Shown: one piece after another, positions 9,384 through 17,860 of the stretch
How positions within the stretch are numbered: the first letter of the stretch is position 1
How the letters are laid out: each line of letters opens with the position of its first letter
Position numbers and translations under genes: made by a program
From: Marinobacter sp. LA51
GTDB lineage: Bacteria > Pseudomonadota > Gammaproteobacteria > Pseudomonadales > Oleiphilaceae
Direction: 5' to 3'
Assembly (NCBI RefSeq): GCF_030297175.1
Contig: NZ_AP028070.1
Location: 2,728,001 to 2,792,000 of the forward strand
DNA: 64,000 nucleotides
The notes under the pieces: model-generated
Seen by the model: the letters and a program-made list of their open reading frames with translations, nothing else
Database searches by the model: none
Told to the model about the DNA's origin: nothing

Positions 9384-10205
9384 ATGGAATCTTTACCTCA
9401 TTGCGAAACACTGCTGCTGGAAAAACAGGGCCCGACCCTGGTGGTCACCATCAATCGTCCGGATGTTCGCAACGCCATGAGCCTGCAAATGGTGGCCGAG
9501 CTGTCCGCGGTGTTTTCCCAGATCGAATCAGACTCGAGCATCCGCGCCGCAGTTATTCGCGGCACCGGTGGCCATTTCTGCGCCGGTGGCGACATTACAG
9601 ACATGGCCGGCGCCCGCAACCAGCCCGCGGCTGAGGGCGAGGCCGATCCGTTTTACCGGCTGAACCGGGCCTTTGGCCAGATGATCCAGCAGGTCAACGA
9701 ATCCTCCAAGGTGGTTATTGCGGTCACCGAAGGCGCTGTCATGGGCGGCGGATTCGGACTCGCCTGCGTCTCCGATGTAGCCATCGCCGGCCCTACTGCC
9801 ACCTTCGGCATGCCGGAAACCTCACTCGGAATAATCCCGGCCCAGATAGCCCCGTTTGTGGTGGAACGCATCGGCCTCACCCAGGCCCGGCGCCTGGCAC
9901 TGCTTGGTTTACGGATTAATGCGGAAGAAGCCTGCACCCTGGGCATCGTTCATCAGGCAGCCAATTCAGATGAGCAACTGGAGGAAATGCTCAGCCATAC
10001 CCTGGACCGAGTCCAATTGTGCGCGCCAGGAGCGACGACTGAGACCAAAGCCCTCCTGCACCGGGTTGGCCACGAAAATATGAGCGGCCTGCTCGACGAC
10101 GCCGCCGAGAAATTTGCCAAGGCTATCCGGGGTAGTGAGGGTGCCGAGGGCACTGTCGCATTCATGCAGAAAAGACCACCTAAATGGGCCACGGAATCCG
10201 AATGA
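9384..10205 (+). CDS. atuE: Isohexenylglutaconyl-CoA hydratase
   Basis: Crotonase-family protein of 273 residues from the ATG at 9384. I prefer this over a GTG at 9369 because GGAG stands nine bases ahead of the ATG. Oxyanion-hole segments are H-F-C-A-G-G-D-I near residue 57 and M-G-G-G-F-G near 120; the M-P-E-T-S-L-G-I-I-P segment holds a probable catalytic glutamate. It should hydrate the carboxylation product of AtuC/AtuF. Unlike the tightly packed upstream genes, it is followed by 151 bases carrying a structured palindromic element before atuF. Confidence 0.87.
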   Translation: MESLPHCETLLLEKQGPTLVVTINRPDVRNAMSLQMVAELSAVFSQIESDSSIRAAVIRGTGGHFCAGGDITDMAGARNQPAAEGEADPFYRLNRAFGQMIQQVNESSKVVIAVTEGAVMGGGFGLACVSDVAIAGPTATFGMPETSLGIIPAQIAPFVVERIGLTQARRLALLGLRINAEEACTLGIVHQAANSDEQLEEMLSHTLDRVQLCAPGATTETKALLHRVGHENMSGLLDDAAEKFAKAIRGSEGAEGTVAFMQKRPPKWATESE

Positions 10206-10212
10206 TCGCGGA

Positions 10213-10326
10213 GCGGGTGGGCAGGAAGGTCGGGCCAGAAAATGTTGAAGGCCAAGGATGGCCGGAAACAAGCGCACATGGATGTGCTCGTAGCGGTTTT
10301 CTGGCCCGACCTTTCTGCCCGCCCGC
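10213..10326 (+). ncRNA. TwoAYGGAY-like palindromic RNA element, copy A (between atuE and atuF)
   Basis: A 30-bp outer stem pairs 10213-10242 with 10297-10326; its only two non-Watson-Crick pairs are G-T wobbles. It encloses a 54-base core. In the core, GGCC/GGCC closes the hexaloop AAGGAT (10254-10259), and TGTT/AACA can extend that hairpin; a second hairpin GCACATGGATGTGC (10274-10287) has loop ATGGAT. The core matches copy B (15057-15164) at 50 of 54 positions while the outer arms differ. The layout agrees with the TwoAYGGAY candidate RNA class as I remember it. The loops carry the A-N-GGA signature bound by CsrA/RsmA. It would be part of the atu transcript. Confidence 0.7.
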
Positions 10327-10356
10327 GGACCTGCACCCAAGGAAGAGAACAACAAC

Positions 10357-12327
10357 ATGCTGACCAAACTGCTGATCGCCAACCGAGGTGAAATCGCCGT
10401 CCGCGTCATCCGCACCGCCAGGGATCTGGGCTACCGCACCGTGGCCGTCTATTCCGAGGCAGACGCCAACGCCCTGCACGTGCACGAAGCCGACGAGGCA
10501 GTCTGCATTGGCCCCGCACAGGTAACGGCCTCCTACCTCAATGCCGAAGCCATTCTCGAAGCCGCCCACAAGACCGGTGCCGACTGCATTCACCCCGGCT
10601 ACGGCTTCCTGTCTGAGAACTCTAGTTTTGCCAACGCCTGCAAAGCCGCCGGATTGGTATTCGTCGGCCCACCGTCGGATGCTATCGAATTGATGGGCAG
10701 CAAGCGCCGCTCCAAACTGGCCATGCAAGACGCCGGCGTACCGGTAGTGCCCGGCTACGAGGGCAACAACGCCACCGACGAAGAACTGATCGCTGCGGCC
10801 GCCGACATCGGCTACCCACTCATGATCAAAGCCTCTGCCGGCGGCGGTGGCCGCGGCATGCGGCTGGTGAATGCCGAACCGGAACTGGCCGATAACATCA
10901 AACGGGCCCGCTCCGAAGCCAAGCAGGCCTTCGGCGACGACGAACTGATACTCGAAAAAGCCGTACTCGAACCCCGGCATGTTGAAATCCAGGTGTTCGC
11001 CGACAGTCATGGCAACGCCGTGTACCTGGGCGAGCGGGACTGCTCGGTACAACGCCGACACCAGAAAGTGGTCGAAGAGGCCCCTTCCCCATTTGTGACA
11101 CCCGAACTTCGTTCAGCCATGGGCGAAGCCGCCGTCAAGGCAGCGCTGGCTTGTGGTTACGAGGGCGCAGGCACCGTCGAGTTTCTGGTGGACAAAGACC
11201 GTAATTTCTACTTCCTGGAAATGAACACCCGCCTGCAGGTGGAACACCCGGTCACCGAACTGATCACCGGCCAGGACCTGGTGGCCTGGCAACTGGCTGT
11301 GGCCGAAGGCCGCCCGCTGCCACTGGCCCAGCACGAGATCGAGCTGAACGGCCACGCCATCGAAGTCCGACTGTACGCCGAAGACCCAGCCAACGGTTTT
11401 ACACCCCAGACCGGCCCCCTGCTGAAATTCCAACCGGCCGAGGGCGAAGGCATTCGCTTCGACACCGGGGTCCGTTCCGGCGATACGGTCACGCCTCACT
11501 ATGATCCGATGCTGGCCAAAGTCATCGCCTGGGGCCAGACCCGGGACGATGCCCGCCGGCGCCTGATCCGGGCCCTGGAAGACACGGTCATATTTGGCGT
11601 CACCACCAACCGTTACTTCCTTAGCCGCATCCTTGCCGACGACACCTTTGGCGCCGGTGAAGCCACCACCGCCTTCTTGCAGCAAGCATTCCGGGACGAT
11701 CCGTCACTTCAGCCCCAAGAACCGTCACTGCGGGAACTGGCCCTGGCCGCCGGCATACTCGACCATAGCCAAACGGGCCAAAGCGCCTGGAGCAATGCAC
11801 CGGCGACCCGCACCCCCATCACCCTTGAACTGGATGGTAAAAACCAGGAGCTGCTGGTGTCCCGGGCGGGTAACCGGCTGAACGTCGCCATTGGCGACAA
11901 CCAGTACGAACTGGTCATCGAAGCACTCGAAAGCGACTCCCTGTGCACGATCGACAACGGCGTCCGTCAAAGGTGCCAATATCACCGCGACGGCGATTCC
12001 CTATATTTCCAGGCCTTCGGCCAGACATGGTCGGTGCGTGATGTGACCCACCAGCCTCCCGCAGGCAGCCTGGGAGCCGGCAGTGGCCGGGTGCAGGCAT
12101 CCATGGACGGCGCCATCATCGAAGTGCTGGCCAGGTCCGGGCAAAGAGTCAGTCAGGGGGATACACTGGTTATTCTCGAGGCCATGAAAATGGAACATCC
12201 GGTCAAGGCCGACCGTGACGGTGTCGTCAGCCAAGTGCTGGCAGGTGCGGGCGACCAGGTTAAACGCAATCAGCTACTGGTCGAGATAACGACTGAAGAA
12301 ACAGCCCAACAGGAGGCCGAGTCATGA
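10357..12327 (+). CDS. atuF: Geranyl-CoA carboxylase alpha (biotin carboxylase/carrier) subunit
   Basis: 656 residues: biotin carboxylase N-domain (1-115), ATP-grasp domain with the glycine-rich A-S-A-G-G-G-G-R-G loop near residue 160, carboxylase C-domain (about 330-440), a linker and a C-terminal biotinyl domain. The biotin attachment lysine is in E-A-M-K-M-E-H near 610. Works with AtuC to carboxylate geranyl-CoA using bicarbonate and ATP. Its own ribosome site (GGAAGAG) lies after the palindromic element, so it can be translated independently of the structured leader. The stop overlaps the atuG start. Confidence 0.92.
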   Translation: MLTKLLIANRGEIAVRVIRTARDLGYRTVAVYSEADANALHVHEADEAVCIGPAQVTASYLNAEAILEAAHKTGADCIHPGYGFLSENSSFANACKAAGLVFVGPPSDAIELMGSKRRSKLAMQDAGVPVVPGYEGNNATDEELIAAAADIGYPLMIKASAGGGGRGMRLVNAEPELADNIKRARSEAKQAFGDDELILEKAVLEPRHVEIQVFADSHGNAVYLGERDCSVQRRHQKVVEEAPSPFVTPELRSAMGEAAVKAALACGYEGAGTVEFLVDKDRNFYFLEMNTRLQVEHPVTELITGQDLVAWQLAVAEGRPLPLAQHEIELNGHAIEVRLYAEDPANGFTPQTGPLLKFQPAEGEGIRFDTGVRSGDTVTPHYDPMLAKVIAWGQTRDDARRRLIRALEDTVIFGVTTNRYFLSRILADDTFGAGEATTAFLQQAFRDDPSLQPQEPSLRELALAAGILDHSQTGQSAWSNAPATRTPITLELDGKNQELLVSRAGNRLNVAIGDNQYELVIEALESDSLCTIDNGVRQRCQYHRDGDSLYFQAFGQTWSVRDVTHQPPAGSLGAGSGRVQASMDGAIIEVLARSGQRVSQGDTLVILEAMKMEHPVKADRDGVVSQVLAGAGDQVKRNQLLVEITTEETAQQEAES

Positions 12328-13151
12328 ACACACTGAAAGGACGTACCGTCTTTATCACTGGCGGCAGCCGCGGCATCGGCCGGGCCATTGCCCTAGCCTG
12401 CGCCCGCCAGGGTGCCAACGTGGTGATCGCCGCCAAATCGGACACCCCGCACCCCAAATTGCCGGGCACCATCCACACGGTTGCCGAGGAAGTGCGGGCG
12501 GCCGGTGGTCAGGCACTGCCCCTGGTGCTGGACGTGCGCGATGATCAACTGGTCAAACAGCGCATGGACGAAGCTGCCGACCACTTTGGCGGCATAGACG
12601 CCCTGGTTAACAACGCCGGCGCCATTCGGCTGACCGGCGTGGAGAACCTCAAAGCCAGTCGCTACGACCTGATGCACCAGGTCAACGCCCGGGCGGTGTT
12701 CACCTGTAGCCAGGCCGCACTGCCCTACCTGAAGAAATCCGACCGCGGCCACATTCTGAGCCTGTCGCCACCGCTAAACCTGAACAACAAGTGGTTCGCC
12801 CAGTACGGCCCCTACACCACCACCAAATACGCCATGACCATGCTGAGCATCGGCATGGCCGAAGAATTCCGGCGCTACGGCATTGCCGTGAACACACTCT
12901 GGCCCAAGACCCTGATTGCCACCGCCGCCATCGAGTTTGAAGTGGGCGGGCCGGCCATGATGGCTCAGGGCCGCAAGCCGGATATCATGGCCGATGCCAC
13001 AGTGAGCATTCTGAACCGGTCTGCAGATGAGCTTTCAGGCCAGAACCTGATCGACGAAGACCTGCTGCGCCAGGATGGCGTGACTGATTTCGAACACTAC
13101 CGATACGCCGCGGGCGACAAGCCCCTGCTACCGGACCTGTTCCTGGACTAG
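12324..13151 (+). CDS. atuG: Short-chain dehydrogenase AtuG
   Basis: 275 residues, SDR fold with T-G-G-S-R-G-I-G-R near residue 11, N-N-A-G-A near 96 and an intact Y164-T-T-T-K168 catalytic pair (contrast atuB). The opening and the S-L-S-P-P-L-N segment resemble HSDL2-like SDRs. It overlaps atuF by four bases (ATGA), implying translational coupling. In the atu pathway it is a candidate for the oxidation of a terpenol or a later hydroxyacyl intermediate; the substrate is not shown by sequence. Confidence 0.85.
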   Translation: MNTLKGRTVFITGGSRGIGRAIALACARQGANVVIAAKSDTPHPKLPGTIHTVAEEVRAAGGQALPLVLDVRDDQLVKQRMDEAADHFGGIDALVNNAGAIRLTGVENLKASRYDLMHQVNARAVFTCSQAALPYLKKSDRGHILSLSPPLNLNNKWFAQYGPYTTTKYAMTMLSIGMAEEFRRYGIAVNTLWPKTLIATAAIEFEVGGPAMMAQGRKPDIMADATVSILNRSADELSGQNLIDEDLLRQDGVTDFEHYRYAAGDKPLLPDLFLD

Positions 13152-13160
13152 GAAAACAGC

Positions 13161-14990
13161 ATGAGCAATGATCAAGTCAGAGCCCGGGACATCGTACGAA
13201 GCCTGCCCGGCATCGTCCGAAAGTTCCCCTCTATCGCCCGGGGCTATTACTACTACGCGGTAAAGGACCAGAACCGGGAGCTAACCCTCGGCACCCTGAT
13301 CGAACGCAATGCCGAGCGACACGGCGATCGGCCGGCGGTGTTGTATGATGACCGGGCGATCAGCTGGAGCGAGTTTAATGGCTGGGCCAACCGCATTGCT
13401 CATTTTCTCCAGAACCAGGGCCTGACCAAGGGCGACGCCATTGCCGTGTTCCTGGAGAACCGCCCAGAGCTGCTGGCCGTTGTCGCGGGCGCGGCCAAGC
13501 TGGGCGTGGCCTGCGCCATGCTTAACACCTCTCAGAAAGGCAAGGTGCTGGAACACAGCATCAATCTGATCGAGCCCAAGATGGTAGTTGTCGGTGAGGA
13601 GCTGCTTGCCTCGTTCGAGGGAGTGAAAGGTGGCCTGAAAACCGGCCATCCCGACCCGTTCCTGTTCATGGCCGACATCAACACCCTGAACGCCTTTGGC
13701 GAAGCTCCAGACGGCTTCACCAACATGGCCGAGCGAGTCAGTACTTTTAACAGCAGCAACCCGGCGCTGCTCGACCCGCCACGCATGGGCGACACCGCCA
13801 TCTATCTGTTCACCTCCGGCACCACCGGCCTGCCTAAGGCCGCCCCCGGCTCACACCGCAAGTTCGTCAAAGCCTACGGCGGCTTCGGCATGATGTCTCT
13901 GGCCATGGAACCGGAAGACGTCCTGTATTGCACCCTGCCGCTGTATCACGGCACGGCCCTGCTGGTGTGCTGGGGCTCGGTGCTTGCCGGTGGTTCCGCG
14001 ATTGCGATACGCCGCAAATTCTCCGCCAGCGCCTTCTGGGACGACGTCCGCCGATACCGAGCCACCACCTTCGGCTATGTTGGCGAACTCTGCCGCTACC
14101 TGTTGAACCATCCAGCCAGCGAACAGGACCGGAACCACAGTCTGACCAAGATGATCGGCAACGGCCTGCGGCCTTCTATCTGGCGGGAGTTCAAAGAGCG
14201 CTTTGGTATCGACACCGTGGCCGAACTTTACGCCTCCAGCGAGGGCAACATCGGCTTCAGCAACTTCTTCAACATGGACAACACCGTCGGCTTCTCCACC
14301 GCCCCGTACAAGCTGGTGAAGTTCCACGACGGCACCCGGGACCCGGTCCGCGACAAGAAAGGCTTCATGCAGGAAGTTGGCAAAGGCGAGGCGGGGTTGT
14401 TGATCGGTGAGATCACAAAGAAGTGGTCATTCGAGGGCTACACCCAGAAAGAGGCAACCGAGAAATCCATCCTTCGGGATGCCTTCAAGAAAGGCGACGC
14501 CTGGTTCAACACCGGAGATGTACTGAAAGAAATCGGATGCCGACACCTACAATTCGTGGATCGCATGGGCGACACCTACCGCTGGAAAGGCGAGAACGTC
14601 TCCACCAACGAGGTGGAGAACATCATCGACGGCTCTGGCATGGTCGAAGAAGCGATCGTTTACGGCGTAGAGATCCCGAACACCAACGGCAAGGCCGGCA
14701 TGGTCACGCTGGTGCCTCACTCAAACGGCAGCGAGTTCGACGTCAATAAACTGTTCGCCTACCTCAAAGCCAACCTGCCTCCGTACGCGATTCCGGTCTT
14801 TGTGCGGGTCACCCGCGCTATTGAGAAAACGGGTACCTTCAAATACCGCAAAGTGGATATTCAGAAAGCTGGCTATTCACTGGAACGGGATAACGATGAG
14901 GTGTTTGCCTGGTTACCCAGAACAGAGGGTTATAAGCAGCTGACGTCTGAGCTGGTTGCTGACATTGATGCCGGGAAGGTTAGCTTCTGA
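13161..14990 (+). CDS. atuH: Long-chain acyl-CoA synthetase AtuH
   Basis: 609 residues, AMP-forming acyl-CoA synthetase of the FATP/very-long-chain type. The AMP-binding signature T-S-G-T-T-G-L-P-K is near residue 215, and the C-terminal region has F-N-T-G-D and D-R-x-G-D-T-Y-R-W-K-G-E-N (about 450-480). Expected role: activation of citronellate or geranate to the CoA ester at the start of the pathway. It is the last gene of the atu operon, nine bases after atuG, and is followed by the second copy of the palindromic element. Confidence 0.87.
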   Translation: MSNDQVRARDIVRSLPGIVRKFPSIARGYYYYAVKDQNRELTLGTLIERNAERHGDRPAVLYDDRAISWSEFNGWANRIAHFLQNQGLTKGDAIAVFLENRPELLAVVAGAAKLGVACAMLNTSQKGKVLEHSINLIEPKMVVVGEELLASFEGVKGGLKTGHPDPFLFMADINTLNAFGEAPDGFTNMAERVSTFNSSNPALLDPPRMGDTAIYLFTSGTTGLPKAAPGSHRKFVKAYGGFGMMSLAMEPEDVLYCTLPLYHGTALLVCWGSVLAGGSAIAIRRKFSASAFWDDVRRYRATTFGYVGELCRYLLNHPASEQDRNHSLTKMIGNGLRPSIWREFKERFGIDTVAELYASSEGNIGFSNFFNMDNTVGFSTAPYKLVKFHDGTRDPVRDKKGFMQEVGKGEAGLLIGEITKKWSFEGYTQKEATEKSILRDAFKKGDAWFNTGDVLKEIGCRHLQFVDRMGDTYRWKGENVSTNEVENIIDGSGMVEEAIVYGVEIPNTNGKAGMVTLVPHSNGSEFDVNKLFAYLKANLPPYAIPVFVRVTRAIEKTGTFKYRKVDIQKAGYSLERDNDEVFAWLPRTEGYKQLTSELVADIDAGKVSF

Positions 14991-15056
14991 CGATTAGTTT
15001 GGGGACTTGTCTCGGGCTCTAGCCTTTCAGGATTGGAATAACCGTGAAGTTCGAAA

Positions 15057-15164
15057 GGCAGAGAGGGCCAATCCTCCCAAAAATGTCGTAGGCCAAGGAT
15101 GGCCGGAGACAAGCGCACATGGACGTGCTCGTAGCGGTTTTTGGGAGGATTGGCCCTCTCTGCC
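15057..15164 (+). ncRNA. TwoAYGGAY-like palindromic RNA element, copy B (downstream of atuH)
   Basis: A perfect 27-bp outer stem (15057-15083 with 15138-15164) encloses a 54-base core. The core has GGCC/GGCC around AAGGAT (15095-15100), extended by TGTC/GACA, and GCAC/GTGC around ATGGAC (15119-15124). Relative to copy A, the TGTC/GACA pair replaces TGTT/AACA, a compensated T-A to C-G change. The outer arms share little with copy A beyond a GGCAG start. It lies 67 bases after the atuH stop, in the convergent gap before the quinone reductase gene. No T run follows the outer stem, so it is not a standard terminator. Confidence 0.7.
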
Positions 15165-15209
15165 CCACCCCAAGCCATCCAGGCTAGGAGCGGGGGCAGA
15201 TCCAGAATA

Positions 15210-16190
15210 TTAAGAGCCGACCTTAAGCACCACCTTCCCAGTAGCACGACGCTCAGTCAGAGCGCCCAGCGCCTTGGCGTAATCCTCAAATTCGAACACT
15301 TCGCTGATCTTTGGGTCGATCTTTCCCTCGGAGTAGAGCTTCATCAGCTCCATCATGTTCTGGGCACTGGCCTCGGGCTCGCGCTGGGTGAAGCTGCCCC
15401 AGAAAACACCAACCACGGAGCAGCCTTTCAGCAGTGTCAGGTTGGCCGGGACCTTGGGAATGTCACCGGCGGCGAAGCCGATGATCAGGTGGCGGCCGTT
15501 CCAGCCCATGGCGCGCAGGGCCTGCTCGGTGAAATCACCGCCGACCGGATCGTAGATGACATCTACGCCCTTGCCCTTGGTCAGGTTCTTCACCGCCTCC
15601 TTCAGGGGCTCTTCGCTGTAGTTGATCAGCTCATCAGCACCAGCTTCCTTGGCAATGGCCAGTTTCTCCGCGGAGCTTGCCGCCGCGATGACTCGGGCGC
15701 CCATGGCTTTGCCCAGCTCCACCGTGGCAAGACCAACGCCGCCGCTGGCGCCCAGCACCAGCAGGCTCTCGCCGGGTTGCAGGTTAGCGCGCTGCTTCAG
15801 GGCGTAGTATGAGGTGCCGTACACCATGGTGAAGGCTGCGGCTTTTTCATCGGACATGCCATCGGGCACTGGCAGAAGATTCTGTTCCGGCACAACGACT
15901 TCCTCAGCAAAAGCACCGTAACCGGTCAAACCGGCAACGCGGTCGCCTGGTTTGAAGCGTGTCACCTTCTCGCCCACCTCAATCACTTCACCGGCCATTT
16001 CACCACCTGGGGAAAACGGCAGGTTCGGCTTCAGCTGGTACTTGTTCTCGATGATCAGGGTATCCGGGAAGTTCAGACCGGCGGCTTTGACCCGCACCTT
16101 CACTCCGCGCCCCTTCACGTCCGGGCTTGTAACCTCTTCGATAACGAGTGTGTCGGCTGGGCCGTATTCCTTGCAGAGGATGGCTTTCAT
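15210..16190 (-). CDS. NADPH:quinone oxidoreductase, zinc-free MDR family
   Basis: 326 residues from the ATG at 16190, chosen because AGGAG stands six bases before it; the longer frame to 16253 lacks such a site. Medium-chain dehydrogenase/reductase fold: GroES-like N-domain with G-L-N-F-P-D and nucleotide-binding G-A-S-G-G-V-G near residue 149. Zinc ligands of alcohol dehydrogenases are not evident, as in quinone reductases and enoyl reductases. Likely reduces quinones or alpha,beta-unsaturated carbonyls with NADPH. Convergent with atuH across copy B of the palindromic element; a link to terpenoid breakdown is possible but unproven. Confidence 0.8.
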   Translation of the reverse strand: MKAILCKEYGPADTLVIEEVTSPDVKGRGVKVRVKAAGLNFPDTLIIENKYQLKPNLPFSPGGEMAGEVIEVGEKVTRFKPGDRVAGLTGYGAFAEEVVVPEQNLLPVPDGMSDEKAAAFTMVYGTSYYALKQRANLQPGESLLVLGASGGVGLATVELGKAMGARVIAAASSAEKLAIAKEAGADELINYSEEPLKEAVKNLTKGKGVDVIYDPVGGDFTEQALRAMGWNGRHLIIGFAAGDIPKVPANLTLLKGCSVVGVFWGSFTQREPEASAQNMMELMKLYSEGKIDPKISEVFEFEDYAKALGALTERRATGKVVLKVGS

Positions 16191-16334
16191 GGAATCTCCT
16201 GTAGTGGCATTGTTGTTAGGCATACACCAAGCTTGGGACCTGCCTGGTTGCAACTACCCTTCAAGCTAACCAGTGTCACTCCATGAAGCAAATGAAGAGC
16301 TCTTATCCGATTTTATAAATCAAACTGATGAAGC

Positions 16335-16907
16335 CTATAACAAAGACCCGGCGTAAATCAGCGCCCCCAGCAATCCCAGGGCCGCAATGATCAAGCCTGC
16401 TCGCAAACTTGACGAGAAGGCTTTGGGGATTTCGGCCTTGCCCCCATTGGAAGCGTCTTCCTGATGACTCAATTTCTGGTCATGTCTGGAGTTGCGAATC
16501 AGTTCAATCATTTCTTCGCATTGGCGCGCACTGAAGGACGCCGGATTGAAGTTTTCCAAACCGTGGTTTTCCAAGAACTGGTGTACGTCCTTGGAAAGCG
16601 GTACATATTTCATGGACCAACTGGAAAAAGTCCGCCCCTCCAGAGGTTCCTCTATCAATGTAATGATGTTCCTATGCCTCCTATCGTTCTGAATACGACG
16701 ATAGGTTTTTAAAACTTCGCCCTCCTCACCCTCCAGGTATTGGAAGAATTGGCCATTACCGTAGTAGAGACCACCCACCAGCTCACTCTGGCCATTGTGA
16801 AGTCGCGAAGTCATCAAAATCCGCGCAACGTGAGGCTCCACACCTTTATCAACGGGTTGAGCCTCGAAGGTAGCTTCGCTTGCATAGGCCAGGCGCATGA
16901 GTGACAT
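16335..16907 (-). CDS. Membrane-anchored BLUF-domain blue-light sensor
   Basis: 190 residues from the ATG at 16907 (GGAG eight bases upstream), rather than the GTG at 16913. Residues 1-105 form a BLUF domain with the flavin-switch residues visible: Y8 in R-L-A-Y-A-S, N38, Q56 in F-F-Q-Y-L-E-G, W97 and M99 in S-S-W-S-M. After a polar linker, a single C-terminal membrane helix lies at about 168-188. There is no enzymatic output domain, so it belongs to the short BLUF type, which signals by partner binding. The tail would fix it to the inner membrane. Monocistronic in appearance. Confidence 0.85.
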   Translation of the reverse strand: MSLMRLAYASEATFEAQPVDKGVEPHVARILMTSRLHNGQSELVGGLYYGNGQFFQYLEGEEGEVLKTYRRIQNDRRHRNIITLIEEPLEGRTFSSWSMKYVPLSKDVHQFLENHGLENFNPASFSARQCEEMIELIRNSRHDQKLSHQEDASNGGKAEIPKAFSSSLRAGLIIAALGLLGALIYAGSLL

Positions 16908-17089
16908 TTTCACTACTCCAAAAAGGAAATTAAGACAATTCGGTGAACGTTACGCGCACATTGGTCATCACGGATCACTGAAACCGGAATCAGGCTAGCC
17001 GCAAAGATGGATCGAGAGGTATTCTTCGCTATTCTTTCGCGACCTTTGCGTGTGCCTCTACCACCTGTATTTCGCCATCAGGACCAACC

Positions 17090-17707
17090 ATGTTCGATAT
17101 CGTCTACCTGCTCGAAATGACCGGAATCGTCGCCTTTGCCATCTCCGGCATGCTGGTGGCGCGCGCCAAAAATATGGACCCGGTAGGCGTCTTTACCATC
17201 GGCTTTATCACGGCGATGGGCGGCGGCACCCTGCGAGATCTCATTCTGGACAACCACCCGGTGTACTGGATTCAGCACCAGGAACTGCCTATGTTGATCC
17301 TGGTGCTGGCCATCGTGTTCAGCTACTGGCAGCGCGCCGGACGGCTTCCGACCTCGAAGATCGTGCTGCCGGATGCTGTTGGGCTGGGCGTGTTTTCCAT
17401 TCTCGGTGCGCAGCTGGCCCTGGACCTCGGGCATTCCTGGTTCATCGCTTCGCTGCTTGGCGTGATGACCGGCACCTTTGGCGGCGCATTGCGTGACACC
17501 CTGTGCAACGAAGTGCCGTCCATTTTCCGCAAGGACCAGATCTACGCGTCGATATCCTTCGCAGGCTGCTGGGTCTACTTCCTGTGTCAGTGGTTGCTGG
17601 AAAATGAAGCCCTGGCACTGACGATAGGTCTGTTTTTTATCGTCATCGTCCGAATGGCGGCTGTGCGCTTCGATATTCGCCTGCAACGGGATTCAACCCA
17701 GCACTAA
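17090..17707 (+). CDS. TRIC-type cation channel family protein (UPF0126)
   Basis: 205 residues, seven hydrophobic segments and two internal repeats with the family signature (G-G-G-T-L-R-D near residue 45 and G-G-A-L-R-D near 130). Bacterial and archaeal members are trimeric potassium-permeable channels related to animal TRIC proteins; YadS of Escherichia coli is a homologue. Nothing in the neighbourhood hints at a special role. The longer overlapping frame starting at 17050 is a shadow. Confidence 0.82.
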   Translation: MFDIVYLLEMTGIVAFAISGMLVARAKNMDPVGVFTIGFITAMGGGTLRDLILDNHPVYWIQHQELPMLILVLAIVFSYWQRAGRLPTSKIVLPDAVGLGVFSILGAQLALDLGHSWFIASLLGVMTGTFGGALRDTLCNEVPSIFRKDQIYASISFAGCWVYFLCQWLLENEALALTIGLFFIVIVRMAAVRFDIRLQRDSTQH

Positions 17708-17860
17708 TTCGTCGGCTCATCTTTAGCACACTGTCAATCATCCCTTGGCCTGAGAGCCTTCAGCCGGTAAGATTGCCGTTTTTTCGCGCAATCTGCGTTT
17801 CCCATTCGAAACCGATTCCCAACTCCTAACTTTTGGCATCCTGAGAGGCAGACTCCCGTC
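17708..17860. other. Leader region of the purine permease gene
   Basis: 153 bases between the TRIC gene and the NCS2 permease. A hairpin AGATTGC/GCAATCT spans 17770-17794. No purine riboswitch pattern is recognisable. The ATG of the permease gene is preceded by GAGAGGC. Confidence 0.35.

Noticed and set aside
10213..15164. Elements A and B as ordinary rho-independent terminators or MITEs
   Set aside because: No T run follows the outer stem, the stems are 27-30 bp with a 54-base structured loop, and MITEs conserve their ends rather than their middle.
14930..15247. 105-codon minus frame across palindromic element B, and a similar one (149 codons) across element A at 9966-10415
   Set aside because: The similar peptides (R-Y-E-H-V-H-V-R-L) are just the repeated core read in one frame. 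They overlap the ends of atuH and atuE and have no ribosome site.
17751..17860. CTGAGAG in the purine permease leader, as in a TPP riboswitch
   Set aside because: Only the short CUGAGA piece matches. The second conserved arm (ACCUGAUCUGG-like) is absent, and the downstream gene is a purine permease.
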